A stretch of DNA of 64,000 nt from Escallonia rubra. Lineage: Eukaryota; Streptophyta; Magnoliopsida; Escalloniales; Escalloniaceae. The position numbers and the translations under genes were made by a program. The DNA lies in assembly GCA_033065855.1 (NCBI GenBank), contig JAVXUO010002546.1:1-64000 (forward strand). The letters are read 5' to 3'. Shown here piece by piece: positions 47,661-59,803 of the stretch (position 1 is its first letter; the number at the start of each line of letters is the position of its first letter). The notes under the pieces were generated by a model, which was not told the DNA's origin, made no database searches, and saw nothing but the letters and a program-made list of their open reading frames with translations.

Positions 47661-48303
47661 GAGTCCATTTGGGACTGATTCTAAAAAGCAGAATTCTGCT
47701 TAAATCTTAATCAGTTTTCAAAATCAGATTTAATCTACTTTAAGTAGAATCACTTTATTGTTTGGCAAAAGTAATTATAAACTAGCTTAATGCTATAAAA
47801 GTGTTTGGATAAAAAGTGCTTAAATCAGTTCCACTATGACAAAATGACCATAGAGAATACTTAATAAATAAATTTCTTTTATCCATTTAGAAAGGTAATG
47901 TTAAGATAACTTTCATTTGTAAATAACTATATTACACAAGTAAATTATCAAAAATTTATTTTCATCCACCTACAAAAATTGTTTATTTTTTACTTTGATT
48001 TAAAAACACCCACGATCTCACATTAGTGATTATAGTATAATAACTTTCGTAAATTAATTAAAGGGTATGAGATGTCATTTTGTTAGAAATATGAGGATAG
48101 TATGGTAAATTAGAAGGTCAAATCTGATTATGAGAAAAGTGATTATTTCATAATCCTCACTTTTCAAGATTATGGATTTAATCAGTTTTGAGTTTTTTGA
48201 GACAGATTAAATCTCTTAATCTGTTTTGCCAAACACCCAAAAACTTGATTTAATCTAGATTAAATCAGATTTGACCATCCCAAAATCAATCCCAAACACC
48301 CTC
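47661..48303. mobile_element. PIF/Harbinger Tourist-like MITE, 643 bp
   Basis: The left end gagtccatttgggactgatt matches the reverse complement of the right end (gagggtgtttgggattgatt). Trinucleotide TTA flanks both sides (47658-47660 and 48304-48306), the TWA duplication of PIF/Harbinger. The interior is AT-rich with repeated (t)taatctg/aaatcagatt motifs. No coding frame. Confidence 0.8.
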
Positions 48304-48312
48304 TTAATCTAA

Positions 48313-49714
48313 GGGTTAAATACAAAATCGTCCCCTCTAATATACACGTTTTTGCAGTTCACTCCCCGAAATTGCAACTTTGGCTATAATATTCCCCGTA
48401 ATTGACAAAATCGTTGCAAATCAGTCCAAAATCCAACAGCCGTCTATTTTCAGGCATTAAGTGTGCACGTGTTGCGCACCTGCCATTTTGCCATAGGGGA
48501 TATTTGTTCATTCTCCATTCTCTTACCCATTTAGTTATGTTGAGAGTGAACCACCATCGTCTCTCTCTCCCTCTCCCTCTCTCTCTCTCAACACCATGGT
48601 TATAACCAATGGTCATACACATCATCGGTAGTGAATCCCTCCATTGGCGCCGGTATTCTGCCGTCAAAGCTTCAATCTTTGTTAGAGAAGAAAGATTGAA
48701 CTTTGGTTGTGGTGGCTGGCTGTTAGAGAAAGGATCGGAGAGGTCGTTGCAGCGGCAAGAGCTAGTGTATCCAATGCGGCGAGACATATATCCATCAAAG
48801 CGCTAGCACAGTGGGTAAAGGTGTATTGCCATGGACAACGCATGTCTGTGAAGCAGCTCCTCCTCGGCCAGTAACTTTCATTGGGATCGGCCCTTTCTCT
48901 TGCTCTTTGATCCATGGTTTATGGCATTTTTCTTGGTCACGCAAATGAATTGGTGACCCATTTCTCAGTCAAAATTGTATAGTTTGTGATTGTTTTGGAT
49001 TGTTGGGCGTCCAATGATGGTGGGTTAACAGTATTTACAGCGGCATAGGGTGACGATGGATGTCAATAGTGACGGCAATTGCAGTTCAACAATCACGGTA
49101 CTATTTTCATTACAGTGAGTTAGGTTTGGTGGTCGGTTTACTTTTGGGGTTGGTAGCGGTGTTGTGGTGTGGAACGATGGTTGTAGTTATGGGTCGATGG
49201 CGACAGGTTTGGTTTGGTTGTTAGTGACGGCAGCAATTGTGGTGTAGATAGGTGGTTGTAGGAGGCTGTGGTGGCAGTTTTTGACGTGGCAGTGGTTGGT
49301 GAAGGTTGTGGTAGCGGTGTCGGTGACTGGTGGAGGGTATGGGGTCCACCTTGGATCTGCTGAGAAGAGAGGTGGCACGATAAATATTGCACCATGCTAG
49401 GGATTCGGCGGCAGCACTTTATCTGTGAATTGCAAATAAAAGAGGAGGCGATTTCGCACTATAAATGGAGAGAAAGAATAGGAGGGATTATTTGCTCGAA
49501 AGGAATACTAATGTTAAGTTACAATTTTGCCCTTCACTCTAGTCAGAAAATATGGCACACGACCACTTTAGCGATCATGTTGGACGCAAGTTGGATTTTG
49601 GACTGATTTGCAACGGTTTTGTCAATTACATATGACATTATACCCAAAGTTGTAATTATGGAGGGTGAACTGCAAAAATGTGTATATTATAAGGGTCAGT
49701 TCTGTATTTAACCC
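48313..49714. mobile_element. Non-autonomous Mutator-like element, 1402 bp
   Basis: Terminal inverted repeats of about 130 bp (48313-48443 and 49585-49714) begin gggttaaataca. The exact 9-mer TTAATCTAA flanks both sides (48304-48312 and 49715-49723). The ends are of the same family as the large MULE starting at 58217 (gggttaattacaaaactgtc). The interior has a (CT)n tract (48561-48592) and GGTGGT-rich repeats but no recognisable gene, so whether it captured host DNA is unknown. Confidence 0.9.
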
Positions 49715-49742
49715 TTAATCTAATAAAACTGGATGGACATTG

Positions 49743-51814
49743 TGTTAACCGAAATATCACAAACTCAGGAATGCAGTCCGAGTTAGATGCCAAGTATGCT
49801 GATGTGGGACAGAGCAAGGACGGCACAAGGGCAGAGACCAAGGCTTCTTAAACAAAGCCTGAGGACTGGCAGTGCTGCGAGGACAAAGGCGCAGGGTGCA
49901 TACACGATGACAGTCACAATCTAATGCTTAGGTCCAGCGTAAGGGTTCTGTATTTTTCTCTCTCTAGAATTCTCTAGCTCTAGAATTCTAGAGTGAGAAG
50001 TGAAAAGAGTTCTGAAGTCTTGAAATGAATTCTCTAGTCCCCTCTTTATAGGGGTTGAGATGGTGGTGTCATCAAGCGACACATGGCGCTCCAAGAAAGT
50101 GACAACTCCCCAGGGAGCCAAAGATGCCAGTGCTCCACGGACTGTCGGATTGCATTTCCACCAGGCCTGCCCCTCACAAATTTTCTTTGTCTGTCTGGAA
50201 AGACTGGCTCACAAAGTGTCGGTGTGCCAGAGAACCCCTTGATCTAGCTACTAGTCCAAAGCCCTTGCTCAGTCCCACAAGGGCGTCGAGAGACGCTTAG
50301 AACCTGACAGTGGTGGGGGAGGGTCCCTACGCCCGACTGTCAAGCGGACTAGGCGCGATGCCCTCCAGAGACCTGCTCCCGTCTCTGAGTGACCAAGGGG
50401 TCGTGGTTCTTAGGAGTGTTGATGAAGAGTTACAGTGCCCGAGCACGTAGATTAGACACACAGACACCTTGTTGGAGATAGTATCCTAGAAGAGTCGTCT
50501 ATCCTACGGGTGAGTCCTTGTACCGGAGCACTTGAAGCGTGTCAAGGTAGTGTCCCGGAGGAGTCGCCTACTTGACAGACCGACGCAGTGTCCTGAAGGA
50601 GCCCCTTACCTGACACGCTGAGGTAGTGTGCTCGAGGAGTCGCCTACGTGGCTGGAGGGGAGTCCTCATGCCGAAGCACTTAGAGCTCCCTGACGGAGAT
50701 AGTGTCCCGGAGAAGTCGCTTATCCCTAGCACAAGTTCTTGTGTCGAAGCACTCAGGGTGCACCAAGGTAGTGTCCGAAAGGAGTCACCAACCCGACGGG
50801 TGAGGTAGCATCTTGAAGGAGTAGCCTACCTGGAGCGAGAGGAGTCCTCATGCCGGAGCACTTAGAGCTCCCTGAGGTAGTGTCCCTCCAGGAGTGGGTC
50901 GAAGCATGTTCCACAACCAATGCAAGGTGCGCATAGTGTACTAAAGGGATAGACCAATGCCGGGGCGTGGTCGTGTGATGGGGGGCGCGACTGTATAAGG
51001 GGCACGGCGCATGGGCGCGGAGAGATGCGCGCGGTGTCGGGGGAACGATCAATGGAGATGGTGTGGGGGCGCAGTTACTAAGTTCTGTGCGGGAGCACAT
51101 GCATAGCGACATCGCATGGATGTTGTGATGAATGTTTCGAAGCCAGGGACACGTAACGCAGAGACGGCACTCAAGTGCGGCGACGAGTGTTGCGAAGATG
51201 GGCATTGTGCCGGGAGCACGTGACACAAGTACAACACTCGTGACGCCTGACCACGACAATGGGTGTTATGGAGCATCGAAAAGGGAAGAGTAAACAAGGG
51301 GTAAGGCAAGGAAGCCCCTAAGGAGAGGGAGCCCCAAGGAGTGAAGCAAGGGAACCCCAAAGGGGAGAGGAGGAGAACCCCCAAGGAGTGAAGTAAGGGA
51401 TCCCCCCAGAGGTGAGGAGAGGAACCCGCAAGGGAAAAGCAAGGGAACTCCCAAAGGGTGAGGAGAAGAACCCCCAAGGGATGAAGCAACGGACCCCCAA
51501 GGGATGAGGAGAGGGACTACCAAGGGGTGAAGCAAGGGAACCTCCAAGGGGTGAGGAGAGGAACCCCAGGCCAACCCCAAGAGAGGGGAGGAGGCCGACA
51601 ACCAAAGGGGGGAAGAGGCCGACCCGCTAGTAGAGTGGCGTGATGTCGATTCAACACTTAGAATATTTTTGTGTCAGAGGTGCAATACGTGATTTGACCA
51701 TGCGCCTTGGATTGACCATTTTGGTAGTGTTGAACTTTGACCGTTGAAAATGTTGACTTGTCGTGAAAGCGGATCCCATGAGCGGCCAAAAATGCATAAT
51801 CAGGATCTGCAACA
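49743..51814 (-). mobile_element. Solo LTR, same family as the one at 18411-20147, inverted
   Basis: On the minus strand it begins TGTTGCAGATCC and ends TTTCGGTTAACA. Homology with the 18411-20147 LTR runs along its length: gagcaggtctctggagggca versus gagcaggtcctcggagggca, the TATA region (cctataaagagggg, about 50055-50042), and ggactgcat near the end. The 5-mers at its edges (CATTG and GAAGT) do not match, so either one boundary is misplaced or it arose by recombination between elements. It contains a repeated gtgtcccggaggagtcgcct-type unit (about 50480-50890). Confidence 0.7.
51296..51580. repeat. Tandem array in the second LTR, about 20-48 bp units
   Basis: Repeated blocks of the form gggaaccccaaggggtgagg and agaggaacccccaaggagtg alternate between gaagcaagggaac and gaggagaggaac spacers. 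The array occupies the place corresponding to the GGGGTCGGCCACCC array of the other LTR copy, but the repeat unit is different. Confidence 0.8.
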
Positions 51815-53765
51815 GAAGTATCATGCAAAACCTACAAAAGGCATGTTAATAATGCTGAATGTTGCTGCAACCTTAAACCACTATGTCGATATGTAACTGC
51901 CAAGGTCACTACATAGAGTGAAAAATAATCAAGCATTTACTTGAAGCCCAGGTAAAGCTTTATCATCTCAAGAGCCTTGTTTTATTAAAGGTGTCCATTA
52001 ATTATCTTAGGAAGCTAGCTTCTAGGACGGGTAGGGAAAGACAGCTTCCAATGAACCAAAGCGGCATTACTTAGAACCTCTAACCCTGGTATACATCCTA
52101 CTGCAAAAATGTATGAAATAGCAACTCAAAAACATTACAAAAGAAAAAATTAGTCACCTCAACAAGCCCAAGTGCCGAAGCGGATTGTTAAATCCTCTGT
52201 TTGGGAGTAAATGTCAATTGGGTGCTTCCAGAAGAATAAAAGCATGAACCTCAGCGGAGAACACAGGGCAATTAGAGAAACAACAGATAATGTCTCTAAT
52301 ACTCTGAAAGGATAGTACTATTCTGGTCAACCTTAGTTTTGAGAGTTTCCTTAGATAAGCACTCTCACTTAGTAGCTTATACCTACAGTTGGTAGCAACC
52401 CTTTTGATTAAGAACACAAAGGCTATTAAGGCCAGAGTAATGGCACCTTTGAAGTTTGGATCTCTATTATTGCCATTTCTCTGGCTAAAAAGTTGTAATG
52501 TACATGTATGATGCACTGCTCCAACATGGGAAATATTGAGAAATGAAAAGCGGATATATACAAGATGAATGCCATGTGTTTAGGGAGTATGCTAATAGGT
52601 ATGTTTTTTAGAGCATGTTGTAGCTTTGCGTTCTTTCTGTTTGTAATTTTTTCTCTCTTAGTGGCAATGAAGCTGAATATCTATAACAAAAGATGGACTC
52701 AAGACCTAATAGCTTTAACTTTCCTCCTCCTGTGTACATGGGCGTTCTGGCCTGGGACTGGCTGGTGTACCTGAAGGTTCTTGGTGAAAAGAGCTGTAAC
52801 ATGTTGGCCCTCTCAGAGGAGTTACAAAAAAGCAGAGGTAGACTCATATGACGCAACAAGAAGTCTAGCTTCCCTCTAGAACCAGAAAATAAACGAAGCG
52901 CCCGCTTCAGCACAAAGCAAGGGATTGTCATGCCCTGGCGCATGGCTCTTAGGCAGACAATGACTCGAGAGGGAGCTGCGAGTTGGAGGACTCAGTACCC
53001 ACACATGAGGTGCTTGTTCCACGTTAATAAGTCCAAAATATAAGAGAGGCATGCATACAAATCGCTTGAGCTTTAGGGTCAAGATTGGGTTCCTTCCTTT
53101 GTGTCTGAGCCTTCTGGTGATTCAAAGAAGCGCCTATATGTGGAGGTAACAGAAGTGATGGCAAATTCAATGGAAAATAAGTTTGTGACCGCTTTAACTC
53201 GTGAATTTGCTATACTTCCTCGCATGCATGGCAAGCAAATAAATTAATGGTACATATATATCCTAAGAGGAAACCACAAGTGATCAATACCAAATTGTGG
53301 ACTTGTTTCAACTTATCCTAGAATCTGTTCACAATAGTTCAGTGGCATTACCCTCCATTTTGCAGAAGGATCAAAACCCACCAGACTGCTATAATTACTA
53401 CTTCTTCCTGACATATTGTGATTGACAACATGACAAGCTGTAATGAAAGAAGAGAATGACAAATCCCAAGTGCATCTGGAGATCCAAATGAGGCCATAAT
53501 CACAATACCACCACCAAAAAATCTATAAAGGAATCCTTAATACATGCCCTTTAAAAGAAAAGCTTCCAAGTAGAATTCAAATAAACAACTAGGTACCAAT
53601 CTCTTAACAAGACACTTCGATTTCCCTCCTTTGAAAATGTCAACAAAACACTTCATTGAAAGCCTTTTACAAGTGATTCTCTTATCCAGAAAAACTTTGG
53701 CATAGTCTTACCAACTCGATATGAAACCCAAAGCCTGTGGGTACTTGATCAATATATCTTAACAG
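51815..53765. other. Intergenic region, nothing recognised
   Basis: Unique-looking, moderately AT-rich sequence. Frames of up to about 110 codons (52214-52516, 52608-52943, both minus) have no domain I recognise and are rich in Ser/Leu as expected by chance. Confidence 0.4.
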
Positions 53766-55400
53766 GTCATCGTCATCATCTAAGCCTCTTTGCCAAATTA
53801 TTTGGGGTCAGCAACTTGAACCCCATTCTTGCGTTCTTCCTTCAAAAAGCACATTCTCTCCTTGTTATCCTTGGTCTACTCCTACCTTGTCCTATCACAC
53901 CAACTTGGCACAAATCACTTGTCTGACTGGGGCACCTAAAGCCCTACGTGACATATGACTAAACTAGCTAAAGTGATGTTTTCTCATCTTTTCTTTTATT
54001 GGTGCACCACACCTTCTAGCAGATATCTTCACTACTTCTACATCTCTTTAGCCCAACATTCAGAACCATAGAAAGTCATTGGCCTAGATAATGTCCCATA
54101 AAATTTTCCCTTCAGGTTGAGAGCAACATTACGGGTGCCACAGCACTTCGGAAGTTCCTTGCTCTTGACCCAACCTACTTATCCTCCCTCCATCGGTAGT
54201 ATTGATCCAAGATACCTAAGGATAACCATCTTTAGTACTTGTTTCCCACCAATATGTACTTCGCCCTCAGATCTTCCTATCTAACTAAAATAGAAAACTC
54301 CCTCTAAGGTACTTCTCCATAGCTCTAACTCGACATCAGGGTTCCAAGCCTTGGAATTTGTCATACAATAAGTGTTCCTAGTAAGCTCATCCATAAATGC
54401 TTAAAGAAGGTATTGACTTAAAGTTGATCCTTGGTGAAGTCCAGTCGTTATTGGAAATTTGGCACTCACTAGTCATACCAACAATAATTCTTGCACTAGT
54501 ACATGTCCTCCATCACATCAACGTACTTGGTAGGTGCCCCTTTCTAAGAACCCTGCACATAACTTTCCGTGGTACCCCATCATATGCCTTTTTCAAATCT
54601 ATAAAGACCATTTACATCCTTTCTTTTCTTTCTAAATTTCTCCACCAATCACCTAATCAAGAAAATAGCTCCATAGTGGATTTCCAAGACAAGAAACCAA
54701 AGTGACTCAGATATGTTAGTCCCTTCTTTGTCTACATTCAAATACTCTCCAAGAGCTTTCACAGTGTGACTGATAAGCTTGATCCTTCCACATTTGTTGT
54801 AACTTTGAACGTCTCGTTTATTCCTAGATTGATATCAAAGTGCAGTTCCTCCAGCCTGTTTCGGACTTTCTGGAAATCTAAAAGCTTGTTAAACAACTTC
54901 ACCACCCAATCTGGTGCCGCATCACCTAAGCATATTCAGACCTCCATAGGAGTACCAATTGGTTCGATAGCCTTTCCTTATTCATCCTTTTAAAAGCTTC
55001 CTCTACAATAGTTGATCTAACTCCACGAGCAATTCTCCCATTAATGTTATCGAATGAATTGCCAAGTTCTGCTGAGTTTCTCCATAAACAACCTGTCAAA
55101 GCAACCTCTCCATCCCTCTAACCTCGTCCTATAATATTAATAGCCTCTGAGTCTCATCCTTTGTATATTTATATGTTTCAAGTCTCCGGTATCTTTCTTT
55201 TAGCTTAGCTAACTAGTGAATCTCTTTCCAAACCTCTTTAGTACCTAACTTATGGTATAAACTTTCACAAGCCTTACCTCTTACCTCCTTCTTGGCTTCT
55301 CATGGAGTAGAGAAATTAAACCCTACAATTTAGAAGCAACACTTCTAAGCTACAATTATCTTTCCTTGTTCTCCTTCCGAAGTAATTTTTGAAATCTAGA
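53766..55400 (-). mobile_element. RTE-type LINE relic
   Basis: Minus-strand fragments show DLKKAYDGVPRKVMCRVLRK (reverse transcriptase, about 54606-54550), MTFYGSECW (about 54086-54055, the widespread YGSECW signature of RTE ORF2 C-termini), and at the end gctgaccccaaataatttgg followed by a gatgatgacgatgac tail (about 53815-53767). This ending, with a short TGA/GAT repeat rather than poly(A), is typical of plant RTE elements. Every domain is interrupted by stops and frameshifts. Left boundary good, right boundary approximate. Confidence 0.8.
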
Positions 55401-55882
55401 AACTTCTCACAGCCTCATAGCAACAAGTTCTTAGATGATTGAAGAAAAAGGAAGTCTGAAACAGCTTTCTCTTCTTTCTCTTTTTGGTGGTGGTGGTGGG
55501 GAGGAAATTAATGGGACCGCCTTTTTAAAAATAGATTAGCATTTAAGAATATCCATGCTCTTCAAAAGATACCTGCTTTGGCACATATGGGGGGAATGAA
55601 GGCAGGGGGAACCAAAAATCGTGCCCCTCCTCATCCCCAATGACTACAGAGACAAGGCCTCTTGAGATACTCGAAAGAATGCAACCTGACTTATTTCCTT
55701 TGTCTAGTATTATCATTATTCTTTGCTAGGAGAGGGGGGGTGCTTTTGTAGATAATGCTTTGGAGTATATCCATTGACAACTAAAGCAGTTTTCATGTGC
55801 AAGCTACATAACATTTTCCACAAAGAATACCAGCAGATTGGGGGTGGGGGACACCAATACTTACAATGACATGTTGACCTGG

Positions 55883-57367
55883 TCATCTTCCAAGTTGCAG
55901 CAACTGTGACCTTGTTTCTTTATCCAACTTGTATCCTGCCATCTCAGCCTCTTTGCAGACCTCCTTGCACTTAGCCACCCTCCCAGAAACCAAGTACATT
56001 CTAATCAAATCGCGGTATATGTCAAATGTTGGTGAGAAACCTGCATCCTTCAATTTAGAGAAGTATCTAACAACTCGAGAGAGATCATTCAAAGCAACAA
56101 ATAGCTTGATCACCACGCGATAAGCTGGAAGATCAAAGAGACAATTTAAACCCTCCATCTCCCATACTACAGTCAATGCCTCCCTATACTTTTCCTCACA
56201 GAAACGACTATGAATCAGAGTAGTGTACATGACCACGCTTGGATCACGCCCTGATAGTTTAAACCAGCTAAAGAGACTCTCCACTATCTCAAATTTCCCA
56301 AGTCTTATGCAGACTTTCATAACTGCAGTACAATCTTGCTGTGTCAAATTTAAATCTTCTCTTTCACCTAGCTCTTCCAGCAATGCCAATACAAAAGTAT
56401 ACTTGTCCGGGTTCTTCCCCAGCTCTAAAATTAGCTTAGCATAGATGCTAGGGTCCAACACCCTTTTACCATCCCTAGCAGCTGAGACAAGCTTCAATGC
56501 AAGCTTCAAGCTTCCCCCTCTAATGAAACCCCTCAGCATTGCCTCATAGACACTTCTACTCGCCAAATTCACCAAATTTTCAAGTGTAAATGGCATTTTC
56601 AGCTCACGGGTTCTGGCCAATACCTCAACAGTCGAAGCGAGAATCCTATCATCTGGGAATAACTGAGGTTGCTTCTGGGCCCAACAGAATACCTGCAGAG
56701 CTCTCTCAGGAAGGTCCATATGACCTAATTCCCTGATAGTCAAGGATAAGGACCCTTTTCTGATATGTATAGCCGACTTGCTAAGAACTCCACACGCATC
56801 TTCCTCAGCAGGAAGGGCTTTGATTTCTTTGGCTAATTCAATTAAAAAAGATGGACTCTTGTACACTTGCTTAGATAAAGAATATGTTCTTGGACGTTTC
56901 TTGGGTGTGGGAAGTCCCAAAGGTCGAAGCTTGTATGGAAGTGGGAGTGGAAGTGGCCTTTCCCTGTTCAATTTCCCAGGTTTTTGAGGTATCCTCCCTC
57001 TGAATAGTGATGAAATAGTTTCAATCTCATCTGGGTCCCAAACAAGGTTTTCATCTCCTCCGTCCACATTTTCTTCCATTTCTTCCCCTTCATCACTTCC
57101 ATCATTAAAATTAGGGTCATTGACAGGGCTAGGGTTATGGCTAGTCTTCTTTTTCAGGAATGTGTTAACACCAAGTTCTGGTGGGAGCTTCGTGCGGCGA
57201 GGATATCGAAGGTTCTTGGGTAATTTTCTGTGGTATATTCTGGTGTTTGATTTGGCTACTACTGATGGTTTATATATGCTTGAGGAATTTGCTGCTCTGC
57301 TGAGTTGGTAGAGAAGACGGGTTTGTGACGAATGGTACAGAGAGCAGGAAGGAAGAAGGCTATCCAT
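55883..57367 (-). CDS. EMB975: Pentatricopeptide-repeat protein, intronless, 494 aa (At2g01860/EMB975-like)
   Basis: A single uninterrupted frame, as usual for PPR genes, which encode RNA-binding proteins of organelles. Residues 1-55 are Ser/Arg/Tyr-rich and nearly free of acidic residues, as in a plastid or mitochondrial transit peptide. Residues about 85-110 are acidic (DEGEEMEENVDGGDE). A Pro-rich conserved block ISSLFRGRIPQKPGKLNRER with PLPLPLPYKLRPLGLPTPKK follows (about 116-160). Helical PPR-type repeats fill the C-terminal half (for example PSVVMYTTLIHSRFCEEKYR, PTFDIYRDLIRMYLVSGRVA). The block and length agree with what I recall of Arabidopsis At2g01860 (EMBRYO DEFECTIVE 975, about 486 aa); PPR membership is certain, orthology likely. 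No frame disruption. Confidence 0.92.
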   Translation of the reverse strand: MDSLLPSCSLYHSSQTRLLYQLSRAANSSSIYKPSVVAKSNTRIYHRKLPKNLRYPRRTKLPPELGVNTFLKKKTSHNPSPVNDPNFNDGSDEGEEMEENVDGGDENLVWDPDEIETISSLFRGRIPQKPGKLNRERPLPLPLPYKLRPLGLPTPKKRPRTYSLSKQVYKSPSFLIELAKEIKALPAEEDACGVLSKSAIHIRKGSLSLTIRELGHMDLPERALQVFCWAQKQPQLFPDDRILASTVEVLARTRELKMPFTLENLVNLASRSVYEAMLRGFIRGGSLKLALKLVSAARDGKRVLDPSIYAKLILELGKNPDKYTFVLALLEELGEREDLNLTQQDCTAVMKVCIRLGKFEIVESLFSWFKLSGRDPSVVMYTTLIHSRFCEEKYREALTVVWEMEGLNCLFDLPAYRVVIKLFVALNDLSRVVRYFSKLKDAGFSPTFDIYRDLIRMYLVSGRVAKCKEVCKEAEMAGYKLDKETRSQLLQLGR

Positions 57368-58216
57368 GTCTCAGATGTGCAGTCACTTTAAGGGGGAATT
57401 TCATCGAACACTTGGTGTGCCATACAACTAATGCACGCCGCGAAGACACGGCCTCTCTTTGAAACTTTTACTCTAGGTAATTATAATAGGCTGACTATTA
57501 CGCTATGCTGAGTGTGTCTTTCTAATTTTACTCTTTTCGTGTGATGTTGAGTAAGTTCTTGCTAATTACTGTACTTTTCTGCTGCTAAACTACTTTCGAC
57601 TTGAATTAAACCTTCAATCGTATCCATTTACTATGATAGTTTTATGTTTTTGTATCGTTAGATTAGAAGACACGTTCATGTATACAATACGTGACATGTC
57701 TAGTGTGTTATACATTAGAAGAACGTCACGTCACTATCATTCAAGATTATTTAATATTTTTTTTATTAATAATATTAATAATGCATGTATTTAAGAGTGT
57801 TTTTAAAAACGTCCCAACTGGTTAATTTATGTTAATGACATAAAAATAGTACCAAGAGTCACATTGATGGTACTCTTTTTCATTTCATTTGTTCTAATTA
57901 TTTCAGCAATTACGTAATATTCTCGAAAGACTTGTAAACTACATCGCATCAACTTGCAAGATGTCAAAGGTTGTGGCCACACAAATGAACTCATAATCTT
58001 ATCATTTTCCAAGCAACCTACAAAGAGCAGTTTCACTCTTTCACAGGCTCGTTCATCCAAGAGCACAAAACGTCACGAACTAATTCATTCGACGACAATA
58101 CTAGACAGCCTACGCAAGACACGCAAACAACTGTAAAACCTTTTGCAGAAACCTTTCACGGGCTTCCACAAAAGTTTGCTCCTTTTTTTTTTTTTTTTTT
58201 GTTAGGATAATATTTA
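57368..58216. other. Upstream region of the PPR gene
   Basis: About 850 bp between the PPR start codon and the MULE end. It should hold the PPR promoter. It is AT-rich and has a poly-T run (58184-58200) just before the MULE. No gene seen. Confidence 0.4.
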
Positions 58217-58569
58217 GGGTTAATTACAAAACTGTCCCATGTGGTTTACACGTGTTTGCACTTTGTCCCTCGTGTATTACAACTTTTGCAATAATGTCCC
58301 CTAAGGTTAACAAAACTATTGCAATTAACTCCAAAATCGAACGGTCATTCAAATTCAGCCGTTAACAGCCCACGTGCACAGCACACCCGGTTTGCCCATG
58401 GGTAGATCGGTCATTTCCGATCCCCATGCTCCCTCCAAAACTGTCACTCACTCCTATTTCTCTCCAAAATCTCTTTATGCTCCAATATTTCTCCAGGGGT
58501 TTCAAAAGAGGGGGGAGAGAGAGAGACTTCAGGGGAGGAGAGAGATAGAGACTTCGAAGAACCCATCTC

Positions 58570-58939
58570 ATGGCTGATGTCTACTGTCAGTGTGGTGAGA
58601 GAGCCGTGACAAATACTTCGTGGACAAATCTGAATCCGGAGCGAAGATTCTAGAGTTACAGCAACCAGGTGGGTTTTATGTTTAACCCATTGTTTTCTTC
58701 AATTTCATGATCTGAATGAACAATCTCATTTGCTCTCACAGGTTGGTAGGTGTGGGTTTTTTGCTTGGCGTGACCCTCCAATCACGATTAACAGATCAAA
58801 GGAGAGATTTTGGAAGATTGTTGCAATTAGTAGTTGGGTGTTGCTTCTATTGATTGTGCTTGCATTATTGTATGATTTTGGCGATGAGACAGAGGCCGTG
58901 AGCAACATTAGAGGCGAAGATGTGGGCAATAGCTTGTAG
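58570..58939 (+). pseudogene. GRF-zinc-finger membrane protein gene (At4g04775-like) carried in the MULE, with a nonsense codon
   Basis: Two exons, 58570-58668 and 58742-58939 (GT-AG). The start MADVYCQCGERAVTNTSWTN and the later CGFFAWRDPP give the zf-GRF pattern (CxCG, TSxTxxNPxRRF, CGFFxWxD), followed by a hydrophobic membrane segment (about residues 56-73, IVAISSWVLLLLIVLALL) and a short tail ending DVGNSL. TAG at 58651-58653 falls just after RRF, where Trp or another residue is usual, so the reading frame is broken early. Plants hold many such short GRF-transmembrane genes annotated as At4g04775-like. Here one lies within the transposon's terminal repeats, opposite in strand to the transposase. 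Confidence 0.82.
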
Positions 58940-59803
58940 AAATTGCTAGGAATGTACTGAATTAGGGAGTTTTGTAATGTTTTGAGCTATGGCATGAGGG
59001 ATTGTACTAAAAGAATCAACATCTCATGTTTCCAAGCTGTGTACTGAAACAATGTAATGATGCTAATTTCAATTTCAATGTTTTTGCATTTCTGTTCCAT
59101 GTGGTTTGAATGTTAATTGCAAAAGTGTCCCCCTTACTTTTCACATACCGAGCAAAAGTGTCCCATGTATTTTGCAATTCTGTCCCCCGCCATTTAAAAT
59201 AATTGACAAAAATGTCCCCTGAGGTTTACATTTTCAGGACAAATATGTCCCATATACATTGTAACATGTTGAAATGGACATGTCCTTAAACACTGCATTG
59301 TGATGTATTCCAGTTGCAATACAGCACAATGCAATTGCATCATCTCAATGGCAGATATCTCTTTCATCACAAGTGCAACAACCTATCATTACATTACAAC
59401 CAATGGTTTTTTCATCAACCAAATTTCCTTTCCAATTAAATTACATTACATCCAATATACAACTGTTCTTGATCAAATCTCCTTTACAACCAAATCTCAT
59501 CAGAATTTATCAAATTACATTACATCCAACATACAGATTCACAACCAATGTTTTTTGTCATCAATATTCCAATTAAATTACATCCAACATAAAAACATTA
59601 TCATCCTTTCCAATTCCAATTACATCCATCAGACAAAAACATATACTTTGGCACTCTCTTCTAGTGTATATACTAGGCTTCCAAAAACCAACCACCTACC
59701 AATTTATCTACTACCTTCCAAAAACCATCCAACCTACCTATACATGTTCACAAAAACTAACAGCGAGTTCCATACATTCACAAAACTAGGCTACACTGGC
59801 ATC

